Assembly (NCBI RefSeq): GCF_932526225.1
Contig: NC_064038.1
Location: 14,589,474-14,653,473 of the forward strand
Direction: 5' to 3'
Source: Nematostella vectensis
Taxonomy: Eukaryota > Cnidaria > Anthozoa > Actiniaria > Edwardsiidae
Length of the DNA stretch: 64,000 bases
Part shown: positions 11,571 through 22,877 of the stretch, one piece after another
Layout: each line of letters begins with the position of its first letter
How positions within the stretch are numbered: the stretch's first letter is position 1
Notes under the pieces: model-generated
The model's input: the letters and a program-made list of their open reading frames with translations, nothing else
The model's database searches: none
Told to the model about the DNA's origin: nothing
Made by a program: the position numbers and the translations under genes

Positions 11571-11631
11571 CAGGTTCGCTTGAATACACCAAAGCGAAGA
11601 GACTAAAGAGAAGATGAACCACATAGGCCAT
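11571..11631 (-). CDS. Exon 1 with signal peptide, MAM-domain gene
   Basis: The minus-strand ATG at 11,631 opens a 61-nt exon encoding a short hydrophobic leader (Met-Ala-Tyr-Val-Val-His-Leu-Leu-Phe-Ser-Leu-Phe-Ala-Leu-Val-Tyr-Ser). It ends at a GTAAGT donor in phase 1, which joins in frame with the phase-1 acceptor of the MAM exon at 11,264. The leader has the length and hydrophobic core of a signal peptide. The leader is followed almost at once by the MAM domain, so the domain would be at the N-terminus of the mature protein. Confidence 0.7.
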
Positions 11632-11694
11632 CAGGGATACGGCCTCTTGGGGTAAATAGATGTTCCCTTGAGCTCTACGCGCTCAAAATTACCA

Positions 11695-12405
11695 GTGTCG
11701 AGAGCCCCTAGATATTATCATAATGATATGTATAAGTATTTGACTATTATCATATTGATATGTACATATCAATATTTGGGTGACCTTCAAACCCGCTCGG
11801 TCAATCTCTGGGAGGCCTGGGTCTAAGGGCTTTTCAATATTAGTGAGATAAAAATTGGCCAAGCTGTCAGGTTTTCTTTTTTGACAAATTCTTGCCACGA
11901 GTCTCAAATTGACAGGAATCAGCATTTTTCACTATATTTTCTGGAGATCAGGGAGCGGGAAAACTTTAGCTCTTCTAAATATAGGCATCAATGACCATAT
12001 AAGGCAATGCAAACGAAGGACACTATCCTTGGGGAATGTGTTTGATATGCGTATATGTAACCATCAATCACTATGAGTGTCGAGATAATAGCCCCTAGAT
12101 ATTATCATAATGATATGTGTGAGTATTTAACTATTATAATATTGATATGTATGTATATGTAACCATCAATCACTATGAGTGTCGAGATAACAGCCCCTAG
12201 ATATTATCATAATGATATGTATAAGTATTTAATTAGTATTATATTGATATGTATGTATATGTAACCATCAATCACTATGAGTGTCGAGATAACAGCCCCT
12301 AGATATTATCATAATGATATGTATAAGTATTTAATTAGTATTATATTGATATGTATGTATATGTAACCATCGATTACCATTAGTGTCGAGATAGCCCCTA
12401 TATAT
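11695..12405. repeat. 102-bp tandem repeat array, split by a LINE fragment
   Basis: Units contain GTGTCGAGATA, CCCCTAGATATTATC and ATGTATATGTAACCATC. Starts at about 12,077, 12,179, 12,281 and 12,383 give a period of 102 bp. A further unit at 11,695-11,775 is separated from the rest by the LINE piece. Related units occur at 19,385-19,570. The array adjoins the left end of a dispersed repeat-family copy at 12,409. Confidence 0.85.
11775..12050 (-). mobile_element. LINE remnant, inverted copy of the one at 890-1180
   Basis: About 280 bp match 890-1,180 in reverse complement with a few dozen differences. Shared landmarks include the reverse complement of CCGCTCCCTGATCTCCAG. It carries only the extreme C-terminal part and 3' side of the LINE and is interrupted by stops. 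It sits inside the 102-bp repeat array. Confidence 0.8.
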
Positions 12406-12599
12406 TAGCAGTGCCGCGCGGAGCTCCATAGGTATAGAGAAATGGTATATAACTAAGCGACTCAGTTGTTGTGGTCATCGCGAGGGTACCCTGTGTGTCG
12501 CTCGCCCGCCCACCCATTCGCCAACACAAATCATGATAACTTCGCAAAAGGTCCCTTCCGTGCACTTATTATACTAGAATACATTTTTACTATCCTTAA

Positions 12600-12760
12600 C
12601 CCTATTCAGACCGGGCTTTATGGAGCTTCCTATTACAAGGGGAAGGAGGCTTTCGCCCCCCCCCCCCCCCCCCCCCATCCGTAACTTTTGGACCATTGGA
12701 GCTATTATGACCAAATTTTCAAAGAATCATTATCTGACAAAGAGAAAAAAAATGATATAG
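12600..12760. mobile_element. Left end of a TTAA-site element (CCCTATTCAGACCGGG type)
   Basis: A TTAA at 12,596-12,599 is followed by CCCTATTCAGACCGGGC and a shared GGAGCTTCC. This matches the termini of the complete element at 35,978-37,020. A C-run of about 19 nt follows at 12,657. The right end is not present, so this is a fragment. Confidence 0.65.
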
Positions 12761-12799
12761 CAACACAATATGACATTATAATGGCCACGCAAATTAATA

Positions 12800-13255
12800 G
12801 AACGCTTTAATGACCACCGCAGAACTGCAGACTCCCAATCTCGATCCATACCAACCTAAAACCTAACAATTCTGCTTCTGACATAGAGCTCATACCTATT
12901 GAAAAAATAACATTGAAAAAAATAAGAAATAACCGCGACTCCATCCACAAAGCAAGAGAAGCCACATTGATATCTCACGCTGGCACTCTTTGAACCCGGT
13001 GGCCTCAACCGGCGTGAATAGAAACCGTTTAGCTGTTTAGTAATCCACACCACCCTATTTACCATCTTCCATAAGTTACTCCTTACTCAATTACTATTTT
13101 TACCTTTTGTTATTTAATCATCAATGAACTTTGTACATATACTAGCTGTAACGTGCCATTGAAACTTATTTATAACCTGAAGAAGGCAGGTATTGGCCTG
13201 CCGAAATATCGTTCTAAAAAACATAAATCTGCGTTGTTGTCGACTTTTTCTTTTA
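12800..13255 (+). mobile_element. Penelope-like element, 3' end remnant
   Basis: The plus strand encodes a decayed tail of the type that ends Penelope-like proteins. It shows Ile-Glu-Lys-Ile-Thr-Leu-Lys-Lys-Ile, Arg-Asp-Ser-Ile-His-Lys-Ala-Arg-Glu-Ala-Thr and Ile-Ser-His-Ala-Gly-Thr-Leu. At 13,175-13,211 an imperfect stem (GGCAGG and CCTGCC) lies between GAAGAA and GAAAT, typical of the terminal region of these elements. The upstream RT is missing. Confidence 0.5.
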
Positions 13256-13860
13256 AAGGTTTTATTAATTAATTAACTGTCGACGCAGACCACAAGGTTT
13301 GACGCACACCAGCAGATAGAGGCTGCCCGGTGGTTTCTTCCTACGTTTTTGTAAATAATAATGGCGTCATTTAAGGACATATGGTCATAAATAGCCTATC
13401 TTTCGAAACCTTTGCATAGAACATCCAAAATCAAAATAAGGCCTTGCGAACGGTTTTTTTCGCATCAGAGCGTATAACAAAAATTCTAACGCCAAGTTTA
13501 GGATTATAAGTTTGATCTCGAGAAAGCTACACACTTTTTATTTTATTTGGATAACGTTTGTCTAATATGCATCTCGAATCCAAAGTTAGAGAAAGTAAAC
13601 TTTCAAAAACATTGAAAAAAAAAATAAATAAATGAAAACAGTGCCATAAAAACGAGCCGTTTTAAAGCCAATTTTTTATGAACATCGCTCCATCTTTTTG
13701 CCAATAAAAAAGAAACTTTTTCTTTAGTAGTTTGATCAATGTCATAAATGGAATGCACTTGAAATTCTCTTTAAGATGCTGTCCTTTTTATAGAGAGAGG
13801 AAAAGAAATGTGATCAGACGGGAGCGATAAGCAGCGTTAGATTTTTTTACAAGACGTCGA
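13255..13860. other. No gene recognised
   Basis: AT-rich interior of the nested repeat region. No coding segment or structured repeat found. Confidence 0.45.
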
Positions 13861-13867
13861 ATTATGT

Positions 13868-14545
13868 CGCTCCTTTTTTTTTTTGCCTTTTTTTGCCCTA
13901 TTTGCCTTCATCGCGCCTTGTTTTGCCCTTTTGCTTTTTACCTTTTTTTTGCCCTTTTTGCCAATTGCGCCCTTTTTGCCTTTTTTGCCCTTTTTGTCTT
14001 TTCTGCCCTTTTAGCCTTTTTTGCCCTTTTTGCCTTATTTTGCCATCGCGCTCTTTTTGCATTTTTATTGTGCTTTTTATGCAGTATGAAGTGTTTTTTC
14101 CTATCTATTTAAGCGTATTTTTTTAACCCCTAGACAATATATCATTCAGCTGTTACGATCATTAGCGAAATATTAAACAAGTGCGAAAATTAGATATATT
14201 TTTTTTAGACGTAATTCCAGTAGAAAGGAATTGCTGCAGGTAGCCTGTTGATATAATTTGAAACTCCTCGGGTATTTGTCTACTTTCAATTCTTGCTTCT
14301 CATCTTCTTATGCAAGACAAGAATTCGCCCCGTTCGAGTTTGAATATTGCAGACTTAATAACATGGAGAAATATACATTCTATAACGAAAATAATTTTAG
14401 AAGCCTAAGTTGTTCAATGATAGAGCTCTCATAATCTGAATTTTCCGAAGCTGGATTAAATTTTGATTTTTTTTATAGCAGGATTCTAGAGAAGCGCGCG
14501 ATAGGGCAAAAAATTGCGCGATAGGGCAAAAAAGGCAAATAACTA
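13868..14545. repeat. T-rich TTTTTGCCC low-complexity block with inverted ends
   Basis: From 13,868 to 14,060 the units TTTTTGCC and TTTTTGCCC repeat irregularly. At 14,495-14,540 the complementary motif GGGCAAAAAA recurs twice next to GCGCGATA. This gives an inverted arrangement around 450 bp, so it may be a small DNA element with low-complexity ends. The Phe/Leu-rich open frames are artefacts. Confidence 0.55.
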
Positions 14546-15590
14546 CCATATTTCGACAACACCTTTACTGATGCTCCAAGGCTTTTTTCATCCCTGGGGT
14601 CATCATAAAGACATCTCTAAGTTAATAACATAGTCCTCAATTGCTGCGGCGATTCGTTTGAGGTTTGTTGCTATCCTGTAAAAAACATGCGATACGTTCA
14701 ACCTCGTCACTATAATGCACACGTAGCGAGCAATAAGCACTGTTTTTTCGCAGTTCCTCTTCTAGTCACCTTTTTTTTCACCTTTTTTCTTAAAGGCTTT
14801 CGAGCATTAATACCGCAAATTTGTAATCATTCCTGTGCCATTTTGCGCTATTTGCGACAAAGAGTTTCTACAGATGTTTCTTCTGAAATAAATCCTTTAA
14901 TATTCTCAACAAAAGATTCACAAACTAATTACTTTGATTGAAAAGGCATATCTAAAGCATCTAGTTGTTTTGTGGTGTCTAGTTGACATACATTTACAAA
15001 GCCCCCTATTAAATCTATCTCTACCTCTTTTTAGCCAACGTAAAAATACCCGATAATTGCGATAATCGCAGATTTAGAAGAAATACATTTAAATTAAAGA
15101 CAAAAGGTCATATTTAGTAGGTTATTGACATTGTAAGTCCATGATACATAAAGTATGAGCCTTTTTTAACCTAAAATACGTGATTTTATGAGGTACTTAC
15201 AGCGTATACTATGCCAATATAAGCCGCCATCTTGAATAACCGTGAGGGATTGGGTTTAGTCTTGAAAACTTTTTTCTCTTGGATAAAACGTTTTAATGCA
15301 GCCAAAGACAGTTTTATCTTGAAATATTAACAAATAGCGTTGTATTTTCCCTACTAGAATAAAACAATCTGATATTTCGCCTTAGTTTTGGAAATACAAG
15401 GTCTTTTAAATTTAACCACAGGAAGCCCGTGATGGACGTTTTTTTCTAATATTTCTTCCGTTATTACACGAAATCCTCAAGTGGTACCGGTGGGCACCGG
15501 TCTCAATATTAATTAGCATCCTATGGCTATCTTTGTGCCAAGTTTGGTGCTTTTGTCCGCTATGTAAAGATTGAAACACTAAGCGACCGG
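14545..15590. other. No gene recognised
   Basis: AT-rich sequence inside the outer repeat copy. The plus-strand open frame at 14,687-14,941 lacks any recognisable domain. Confidence 0.4.
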
Positions 15591-15595
15591 ACTAA

Positions 15596-16815
15596 TAGAT
15601 ATAGAGAAATGGAATATAACTATGCGACTCAGTTCTGTGGTCACTGCGCGGGTACCCTGTGGTCGCCTGCCGCCCGCCCGCACACTTTGCGATAATTTCG
15701 CAAAACGTCTCCCCAGTAGAACAATTAGCAATGAATACACATTTGCACTATCCAGGATTGCTTAATTCTTTATAAAACCCAAACAGTTACGGTTAAAACC
15801 TAAAATAATTTGACTTTTTGTGTTGTAGTGTTTGCACTCACGGGAACCCTGCGTCTGCTTTTCGCGCTTTTTGCTTTTGCAACTCGCGGCCAAACACAGC
15901 GGGTTGGGAAAATGTTTACAATATTTTTGTCTTGGTTAAAAAACAAAAAAAAAAACACGACACACTAAACACTGTTATAATATTATAAAGATATACAAAC
16001 GATGGATAGAGATGACAAACGATGGAATTCAAAGAAGAACGTAAGAAAGACTCGTAATAGTAGCTTTTGTCGGAGCTATGACAATTCCTTATTGTTAACT
16101 TTTTTTTGCGAAAAAAAAAACACTTCTTTAATTTATAAGTAGCTTCAAATAAGTTATTAGATGAAGGGATGATGAAGGGATGCTAGCTTTAGCCGATAAA
16201 AAATGATAGGAAATCCGTGGGGTTAGACCGCAAACGAACGTCTCTCTTGATAATCACTCACATGTTTATTGTTTCAATCAAAGAAAATATCTATGATTTT
16301 TGATAAATTTTCGAGAAAAAAGAAATCGAGATAATATTGTAAGTAGCAAAGCATAAAAGAGAGGGCAATATTTGCAATTTCTTCTAAAAACGCTTATACA
16401 TTCATCTGGCAAATCCAATACAATACATAGTGGAATTTTCTGATATGCTTATAGAATGTATATTGTTTCAATGTATAAAAGTTTATAAGAATTTTAAATT
16501 CTTAAGAGAATAAAAAAAACACATTTTTACTGTATTTGTTTCAATTTTCCTGACAACATCCACCTAACAACAAAAATGTATGTTCTGCTATCAAAAAATA
16601 CCATAGGAATCGTTAAATTTCTACTGAATGTTGAAAAATGTGAATAACAATATAACTTGTCATCCTTATTCTTGCAAATAATTATACCCATAAGCAGTAA
16701 TTGGTCTTACTGCCATACGCTATTTGCACTGACAAAGTTTATTGAAATAAGTGTATATCTCAAATTGAATGCATGCTGGCTCCGCTTTTATGCGGGTCCT
16801 AAATCTATATATTAG
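15596..16815 (+). mobile_element. Inner copy of dispersed repeat family
   Basis: The left part (ATATAGAGAAATGG, TATGCGACTCAG, GCGGGTACCCTGTGG) matches the left ends at 12,430, 26,500 and 31,560, but the first bases are missing. The right terminus at 16,774-16,815 (GCTGGCTCCGCTTTTATG, AAATCTATATATTA) matches the other right ends. At 1.2 kb it is the shortest copy. No protein is encoded. Confidence 0.55.
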
Positions 16816-17585
16816 TTTATTTTAAAGACTTAAAGCGTTTTTCTTAATTTTCATTAGACCTAAGTCTCAAAACTTGGTTGCTATGGTTACCAGGGTACAC
16901 ATATCTTCAAACTCGCGGCGGACACAGTTAATATTGTTGAAAGTGTTTTTGCATTATTTTTGTCGTGTCTAAAACTAGGAAAGAAAAACGAGATACAACC
17001 CTTTTTTAATATAATTAGCTTGTCGTCGGATCTATAACAACTACTCCTTGTGTTGTAATTTTTCTAGAACACAAGTAAGGTAACTTTATAAACTTTCAAA
17101 CACTTGAAGCCATGAAGACATGCTTTATTAATTATTAAATAATTAATAATTCAGCTAGGTTGTTCATCCTTTATCCAATAAAAAGGATGGAAAATTCATG
17201 TGTTAATTGTCCGATTTCTTTCCTTTACAATGTGAAGATTTCAAATTGTAAGCTTATTTGAGTTCAGTCTTTAACGAAACGATCTTTGTTTGTTTGTTTG
17301 TTTTACTTTCTTTTGCTTTGAGGTTGCCAACTATGACCAGATAAACAATAAATACTCCAGCTTTCTTTTATTGAAAGATATCGAGGATTTTGTGAATTCT
17401 AAGACCATTGAAATTTAAAATGACTTTGAGATAACGTAACCTTCACATTGTACTCTCGTTATTAGTCTCACATGATAAATGGGTGAATAGTATGCACCAT
17501 GATTTAGTCTATCATGAAATTTTTGACCACATAATTAAGCACCGTGTACAGAAGTGATCAGGCCTGTGTCCAGGTTTTTTTCTTT
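16816..17585. other. No gene recognised
   Basis: AT-rich. A 50-bp patch at 16,860-16,910 (GGTTGCTATGGTTACCAGGG) is shared with 36,840-36,870 inside the TTAA element. A TTTG microsatellite lies at 17,288-17,303. Confidence 0.5.
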
Positions 17586-17586
17586 G

Positions 17587-17612
17587 AGGGGGGGGGGGGG
17601 GGGGGGGGGGGT
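17587..17612. repeat. Poly-G run of about 25 nt
   Basis: A near-pure G homopolymer precedes the Penelope-like fragment. Similar C-runs occur at 12,657, 45,480 and 63,896. Length may be unreliable in assembly. Confidence 0.9.
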
Positions 17613-17659
17613 GGTGCGAAATTCGAAAAATATGGGCCTCATTTATCTGGGGGTGGGGG

Positions 17660-18500
17660 GTACGGGTAGTGAGTACTCCGATAGAAACTGACCACCCCTG
17701 TAGTCCCTCCACGAGACGTTTATTGTCGGATTTGGCTACATACCAGAGTGAGCTACCTTTATTTAGGTTAGCGGAATTAGTGCTCACGCTGAACTGTTTC
17801 TCCTTCTCAGGTGACTTCTACAAGCAATTCAACGGTGTTGCCATGGGGACTAAGATGGGACCTAGCTACGCTAACGTTTTTGTCGGTTATGTCGAGGAGC
17901 AGGTCTTCGAGAAATGACGCCCCCGTACCACTCTTCTATGGTCGTTATATCGATGACTGCATTGGTGCAGCATCCTGCTCGAGACCTGAACTTGATCGCT
18001 TCATTTCTTACGTCAACAATTTTCACCCTGCACTCTATTTTACTTGGGAAACATCTGAGACCTAGGTCACCTCTCTGGATATTTCACTCTCCATCATGGA
18101 TGGTCACCTAGCCATTTCAATCAGTGTACTACAAAGCCCACTGACTCACCGAGTTTTCTTATTTTCTCTTCATCTTAACATGTTAAAACTGCTGTCACCT
18201 TATTCGACTTTGCGGTATGATTTGCATCGGAGAAACCTGGCGCATGATCGGCACGCGTTTTAGTGGACACCGCAACGAGGTAATCAACCGTCGGACATTC
18301 AAACCAGTTTCTAGGTATTTTAACCTCCCAGGACACTCTGTCCACCACTTGTCTATTTGTGGAGTTCTTTACACAACGGTTCCAATGACTCTCGCATCCA
18401 GAAAGAGAATATAATTATTTTCTCTCTTGGCTGTAGAGCCCCTCTAGGTATTAACGAAAAACTGCCCTTTGCATAGATAATTACGATTTCTTTAGCGCGC
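17660..18500 (+). mobile_element. Penelope-like retroelement remnant: RT plus GIY-YIG endonuclease
   Basis: Plus-strand coding pieces form, in order, two domains. A reverse transcriptase part has Gly-Val-Ala-Met-Gly-Thr-Lys-Met-Gly-Pro-Ser-Tyr-Ala-Asn at about 17,835-17,875. The catalytic-type Tyr-Ile-Asp-Asp lies near 17,948. A GIY-YIG-type part at 18,210-18,400 has Met-Ile-Cys-Ile-Gly-Glu-Thr, Arg-Phe-Ser-Gly-His-Arg-Asn-Glu and Arg-Tyr-Phe-Asn-Leu-Pro-Gly-His-Ser. RT joined to C-terminal GIY-YIG is diagnostic of Penelope-like elements (established). Frameshifts near 17,900 and stops at about 18,062 and 18,180 kill it. Most of the 5' part of RT is missing. Confidence 0.85.
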
Positions 18501-18627
18501 AACGCTCTAATTGCCTATTGTTCCTTGTTCCTTTGTCAGACCGCGCGCGCGGCGCCGGCTTACTGCCTATTGTTCGCACACTATACTATACTATACTATA
18601 CCACTCCCCTCACTATTCAGTTTATTT

Positions 18628-18662
18628 TGCTCCGATGAAGCGCTAACGCTCGAAACGTCAGC
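18628..18662 (+). ncRNA. Hammerhead-ribozyme-like motif in Penelope-like terminal region
   Basis: The segment CCGATGAAGCGCTAACGC followed by TCGAAACGTC has the hammerhead core order: a (C)UGAUGA-like block, a short stem II (AGCG/CGCT with a CTAA loop), then CGAAAC and GUC. One core base differs from the usual CUGAUGA (C in place of U). Penelope-like terminal repeats commonly carry minimal hammerheads (established). This copy lies about 130 bp past the GIY-YIG remnant. Activity is doubtful because of the core change. Confidence 0.55.
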
Positions 18663-18699
18663 GCATTCACTCTGTTTCACGTTTAACATACCTTTTTAA

Positions 18700-19345
18700 C
18701 CTTGTGTTGATTCTTACCTTGAACTAGCTTATGTTTTATAGTTTTTTTTTCTACAAAAAGCACGTCTACTGCGAACTGAAAGTGAACTTTCAGCCGTTGA
18801 CGGGGGATGCACCCCCTGCACCCCCCTGGGTACGGGTCTGGTTATGTGAAATTATAATAATGTGTAAGTTCCCTTGAATATAGAGTTCTAGTGGGTCCAT
18901 GTAAGTCTTTTATTAAGAAACACCAAGACAAAGTGTGCATTTTTAAGATTACAGTATTAGTCCAAAAATCACAAAAGAGAAGGCTAGTTAAACTGTTTAG
19001 GCTTTATTTGAAATCTCTACTAAAAGAATTCTTAACCCCTCAGCTGAAAGAAAATTATAAAAATTAAAAAAAATAGGAATGTAATATGAATTGGTACAGG
19101 ATAGGCAGGTATGGAGCATATTAACCTGACAAATACAATACACACATTGTGTTCCTTCATGATATGCTAAAATTTATTGTACACATTTTGTGCGTCAATA
19201 TTGTTTAAATGTCGAAGAAAAATAACCATTCACACATTTAGCTGTAATGATCTATAATTAAATTTCAATTTTTCGATGTTACTTCTTTAAACACCAATTT
19301 TTTTCCAGATTAAACACAAAATATATGGCTCAAATTAAATGTATG
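18700..19345. other. No gene recognised
   Basis: AT-rich 3' part of the outer repeat copy. No coding or RNA features supported. Confidence 0.45.
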
Positions 19346-19385
19346 CTGGCTCCGCTTTTAGCCAGTGCCTTAATCTATATATTAT

Positions 19386-19570
19386 AATGATGATGTGTAT
19401 AAATATGTAACTATTATCATATTGTTATGTATGTATAGGTAAACATTGATCACCTTTAGTGTCGAAATAAATATGATCATTATAATGTGTATAAGTATTC
19501 AACTATTATGACATTGTTATGTATGTATATGTAACCATCGATAACCATAAGTGTTAAAATGACATTCACT
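19386..19570. repeat. Degenerate units of the 102-bp repeat
   Basis: Two decayed units with GTATGTATATGTAACCATCG and AGTGTCGAAAT follow the right terminus of the outer repeat copy. They match the array at 11,695-12,405. The two arrays therefore flank the nested copies on both sides, which suggests that the family inserted into this satellite. Confidence 0.7.
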
Positions 19571-19979
19571 GAATATTATCATAAAGAATGTATATAAGTG
19601 TGTAACTACTAACACTACTATCAAATTGCTATTAATTTATGTGAATAAACTCCTTTCTAGATTTCAGTCGAATTAAAACTCCTGACAAGGCGACAAGAGC
19701 GGCTATGTCGTTGCAAGCGAGTGGCTTGGCTTTTCAACATAAGCTTTAAATAATCGCTTTGTGAACGTTTAACTTTAAAGTCAATGTTAAATCAATAGCA
19801 AATGAAATTAACAAATATACTAATTGAACTATTCTGTCACATTTCGCTCCTGCTTGGGTTTGTCGTCCCCATGTTCCCCATGTTGAGCCCATGTTCTAAA
19901 TAATTAGAACAACTTATATCTGATGTTGAAGCACAATAGCGTCAAAAAGACACCGATGCTTAGCGCACCGACTACCCGA

Positions 19980-20960
19980 TTACTGTGACGAACTGGCGCT
20001 TCTGCTGTCTGGGTATTGTAAGCAGACTTCAGCTACAGATATGAGTTGGAGAGCTTTCCCGCAGCAGATCGTTGAGATCGTCTTGGTTGAACAGGTGCAC
20101 CTGATGATCTTGCCAAAGGTAGTTTCCTCTGCTTGGAAGGCTGAACAATCACTGTCAGTCAAATTACTAATTTCCGGGGACTGAATACGGCCGGCACCGT
20201 GGGGTGTAGTGTCGTTGATTACATCACCGCTGAGATCTCGACTTGTAGGCGGGGACACTTGATTTCGTTCCCGATAGAGCATTACCAGATACTCAGGATT
20301 TTCATCTTTGGACGAAGGGATATCCTCCTTTATCGTTGGTGCTCTTGTCCTGGCGACATTGGAATCCAGTACCTTGTCTCCTTGTCAACGGGTTCAAGCC
20401 ACGGGACACGATTGTACCTCCGTTTTGTGGACCCTCCCTACAACCCCGTGATCTGCCGGCTTTACTGCATACGTACCTCTGTCACCGTGGGAGGTTCCCC
20501 CACAACAAATATCGTCGGTTTCCATGAATTTTATTTTAAGTTCTATTTTGTCCTTCGACCCTTTCGTGTAGATATAACAACCGCCCCTCGAATATTGAAA
20601 GTGCACAGTGATTCGCCTTTCTATATTCAACGGCCTCCGTAAGCGTTTTCCCTGTTTTTTCCCAATCGTATCTCAGGCGTGATCGGTGTTCCACCAGCCA
20701 GTCCGTCGACGTCTCTGGGGGTGTTACTGCATCTCGCTCTGCCTCCGCTGTGACATTCATTACTTGCTCAAATTTCTCATCCGATTATGTGAGGTTCATG
20801 TCGTGTAGGATTGCCATTGGCGTCCGTAGTTTCAGCCCTTTATCGCTAGCCCTAATATTGGCGACCTGGTTGGATTACCCCGATAGCAAGAAGCCATCAC
20901 TGACACTACCGAACTCGCAAGCACGGAAAACGCCGAGCTTCCACAAACACGAACCGTAAC
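19980..20960 (-). mobile_element. Ty3/gypsy integrase C-terminal remnant
   Basis: The minus-strand pieces read as a retrotransposon integrase tail. Around 20,536-20,760 there is Thr-Asp-Trp-Leu-Val-Glu-His-Arg-Ser-Arg-Leu, then Glu-Tyr-Arg-Lys-Ala-Asn-His and Leu-Leu-Tyr-Leu-His-Glu-Arg-Val. At 20,394-20,500 there is Gly-Thr-Tyr-Ala-Val-Lys-Pro-Ala-Asp and Gly-Arg-Val-His-Lys-Thr-Glu-Val. This order fits the GPY/F-side C-terminal region of Ty3/gypsy integrases. A stop separates it from a Ser/Thr-rich tail reaching 19,980. LTRs were not identified. Confidence 0.65.
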
Positions 20961-21375
20961 TCTAGTGGACGACCTCAGACAGCACATTGCTGCATTCAAC
21001 TCCTACTTCACTACACTTTCACTTTCTACGATTATGCTCATCTTCCCAAAACATTAATCCCGAGAAGGCCCGGCACCTGCCTCTTGCGCAACTTACTATC
21101 CCTTCCAATCGGATCCTTCACGACTAAAATTGTCGCAATCAGCAATCTTCCGTGATTGTATCTGACATTTTTTTTCTATCTTGTATTACTTTGTCAAGGC
21201 TGCGTGGTGTATGCTGCAAATCACAGTCAATTAAACATGATCTTGTTGGGTAGAGATAGGTCTTCCATATAGCCTTATTAGATAGTAAGGGCAATACAGG
21301 GCCTGCATTTTACTCTATGCCTCTGACTAAGTCTGACCAATCAAACCGTGCGAAATGAAAATTCACTTTTTGCGA
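20960..21375. other. No gene recognised
   Basis: Short gap between the gypsy remnant and the BEN-carrying unit. No feature supported. Confidence 0.4.
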
Positions 21376-21833
21376 TAATAGTCGAGTTTCTGTGATATCC
21401 TAGAATATCTCAGAAAATCGCAATAAATCCAAATGAAGAAAAAAAGGTGCGAGATCACACTTGTGAAATTCAAAGATATCTTTGAATATCGCAACGACGC
21501 AAAAGACATGAATAGCTCGTTTGCGATGTTCTACGATTTTCCATGATATCGTATTAGGCGAGTTCGTTCCGGCTTGAGAAAAGAAACTAGTGCAAAAGAA
21601 TTTGATACGCATGGGTCGACCTTTGGATATTCTGCGATTTTTTTTCAACATTTAAAATTAACTGTATTAAAATTATTCGAATTTGAAGCACTGTTAAGTT
21701 ATGCATGACATTTCTAAAACGCATAGTTTAAAAGCGGCTTATAAAACAATAGAAATAAAACAAAAACAGAAAAAGCAATAAACAACATTTGACAAATTAA
21801 ATGAATAAAACTCTTCTAAAAATATAAATACAG

Positions 21834-21905
21834 TGGAACCCCGGACACCCTCGGGACTTTCATAAGTCTCCGTATTATCGGGGTGTCCGTATTAAGCGGG
21901 CTTTG
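21834..21905. mobile_element. Pogo/Tigger-like terminal inverted repeat fragment
   Basis: Begins CAGTGGAACCCCGGACACCC and contains GGGGTGTCCGTATTAAGCGG. This is the usual pattern of mariner-pogo termini, with an internal inverted pair around the reported bases. No partner end or transposase was found. Confidence 0.6.
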
Positions 21906-22877
21906 TTTTGTTTTACTTCACAGTTAAACGACTTCGTCTTCTGGAAGAGGCGACTTGAAATATGAAGTCACGTGACTTCTTAGTTCAAGTGTAATTTTTC
22001 AAAAAGTATCATAAATTGCACGAGCCCGTAGGGCGAATTTGAGACTCTATTTAAAGCACACGAGCGCAATTACGAATCGTATGATCACTTATAAATAACA
22101 CACAAATTAGTAAAGTCAAGTTTTTGTTTGAAACACAGTAAAACAGCGCGCTTTTTTCAAAAAACTGGTGTGATTCGTCCGTGGAATTGGACATTGAATC
22201 TCAAAATGATCATAATATGTTTTTTTTTTGTTTGTTTGTTTTGTTTGAATAGCCATAGAATTGCTCTGTCATATTTTTTTGCTAATTAACACCCGAGTGT
22301 TTTTTGCCCAGTTACATTTTTGCTTATTTTTATCACCCGATGGGTGTTTCTGTCCCGTCAAATTTTGCCTTTTTTCGCTAATTGTTCACTCGGTTATTTC
22401 CTCTCTCTGATTGATGTTGCGCTATATCCTTGGAGGTTCACGTGGGTAAAGGTCAGTTATTAAGAAACTCATAAATAATCATATAGAACCAAATTAATTC
22501 CGGCCCGCTGTAGACTTATATCAACATTGTGAATCAAGCCCTTAAATGATACAAACTTTTGCATTTTGCTTTTATTGTTGTCATTCTTCTGACAGGTATT
22601 GGGATTAGTTGACCGAAGTGTTACCTGGAATCCACAGGGGCCGGGGTAAAAAAATTCCGTTGTTAAGAGCGTGCGGCTTGTTATGACACTATCTTACGTT
22701 CTGTAATCAACATCACCCAATCAGAATCCGCTATTTTGCATACGTCATTCACCCCTTGCTGGCTGCCTGGGATGTCGCCGACTTGTACTGGTTTTCGTTG
22801 GATTGTACCGGTTGCATTTTCTTAGCGAATCTCCGTGATTTTAGGGTATTTTATCGAATTTTGGTGATCAAATCAAA

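Larger units (their letters stand above)
12409..19386 (+). mobile_element. Outer copy of dispersed repeat family (nested)
   Basis: The left terminus at 12,409 (GCGCGGAGCTCCATAGG) matches the starts of the copies at 26,472 and 31,508. The matching right terminus (GCTGGCTCCGCTTTTAG, then ATCTATATATTA) is at 19,346-19,386. Another left and right pair lies within it. The simplest reading is one copy inserted inside another, although the pairing of ends is inferred. The body also contains Penelope-like and TTAA-element pieces. Family class is uncertain; short inverted similarity of the two ends (AGCGGAGCC versus GGCTCCGCT) is visible. Confidence 0.5.

Noticed and set aside
12055-12405. Possible CRISPR-like repeat-spacer array
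   Set aside because: Units are 102-bp direct tandem repeats without distinct spacers, in eukaryotic DNA.
13864-14126. Phe/Leu-rich open frames
   Set aside because: Products of the TTTTTGCC low-complexity repeat.
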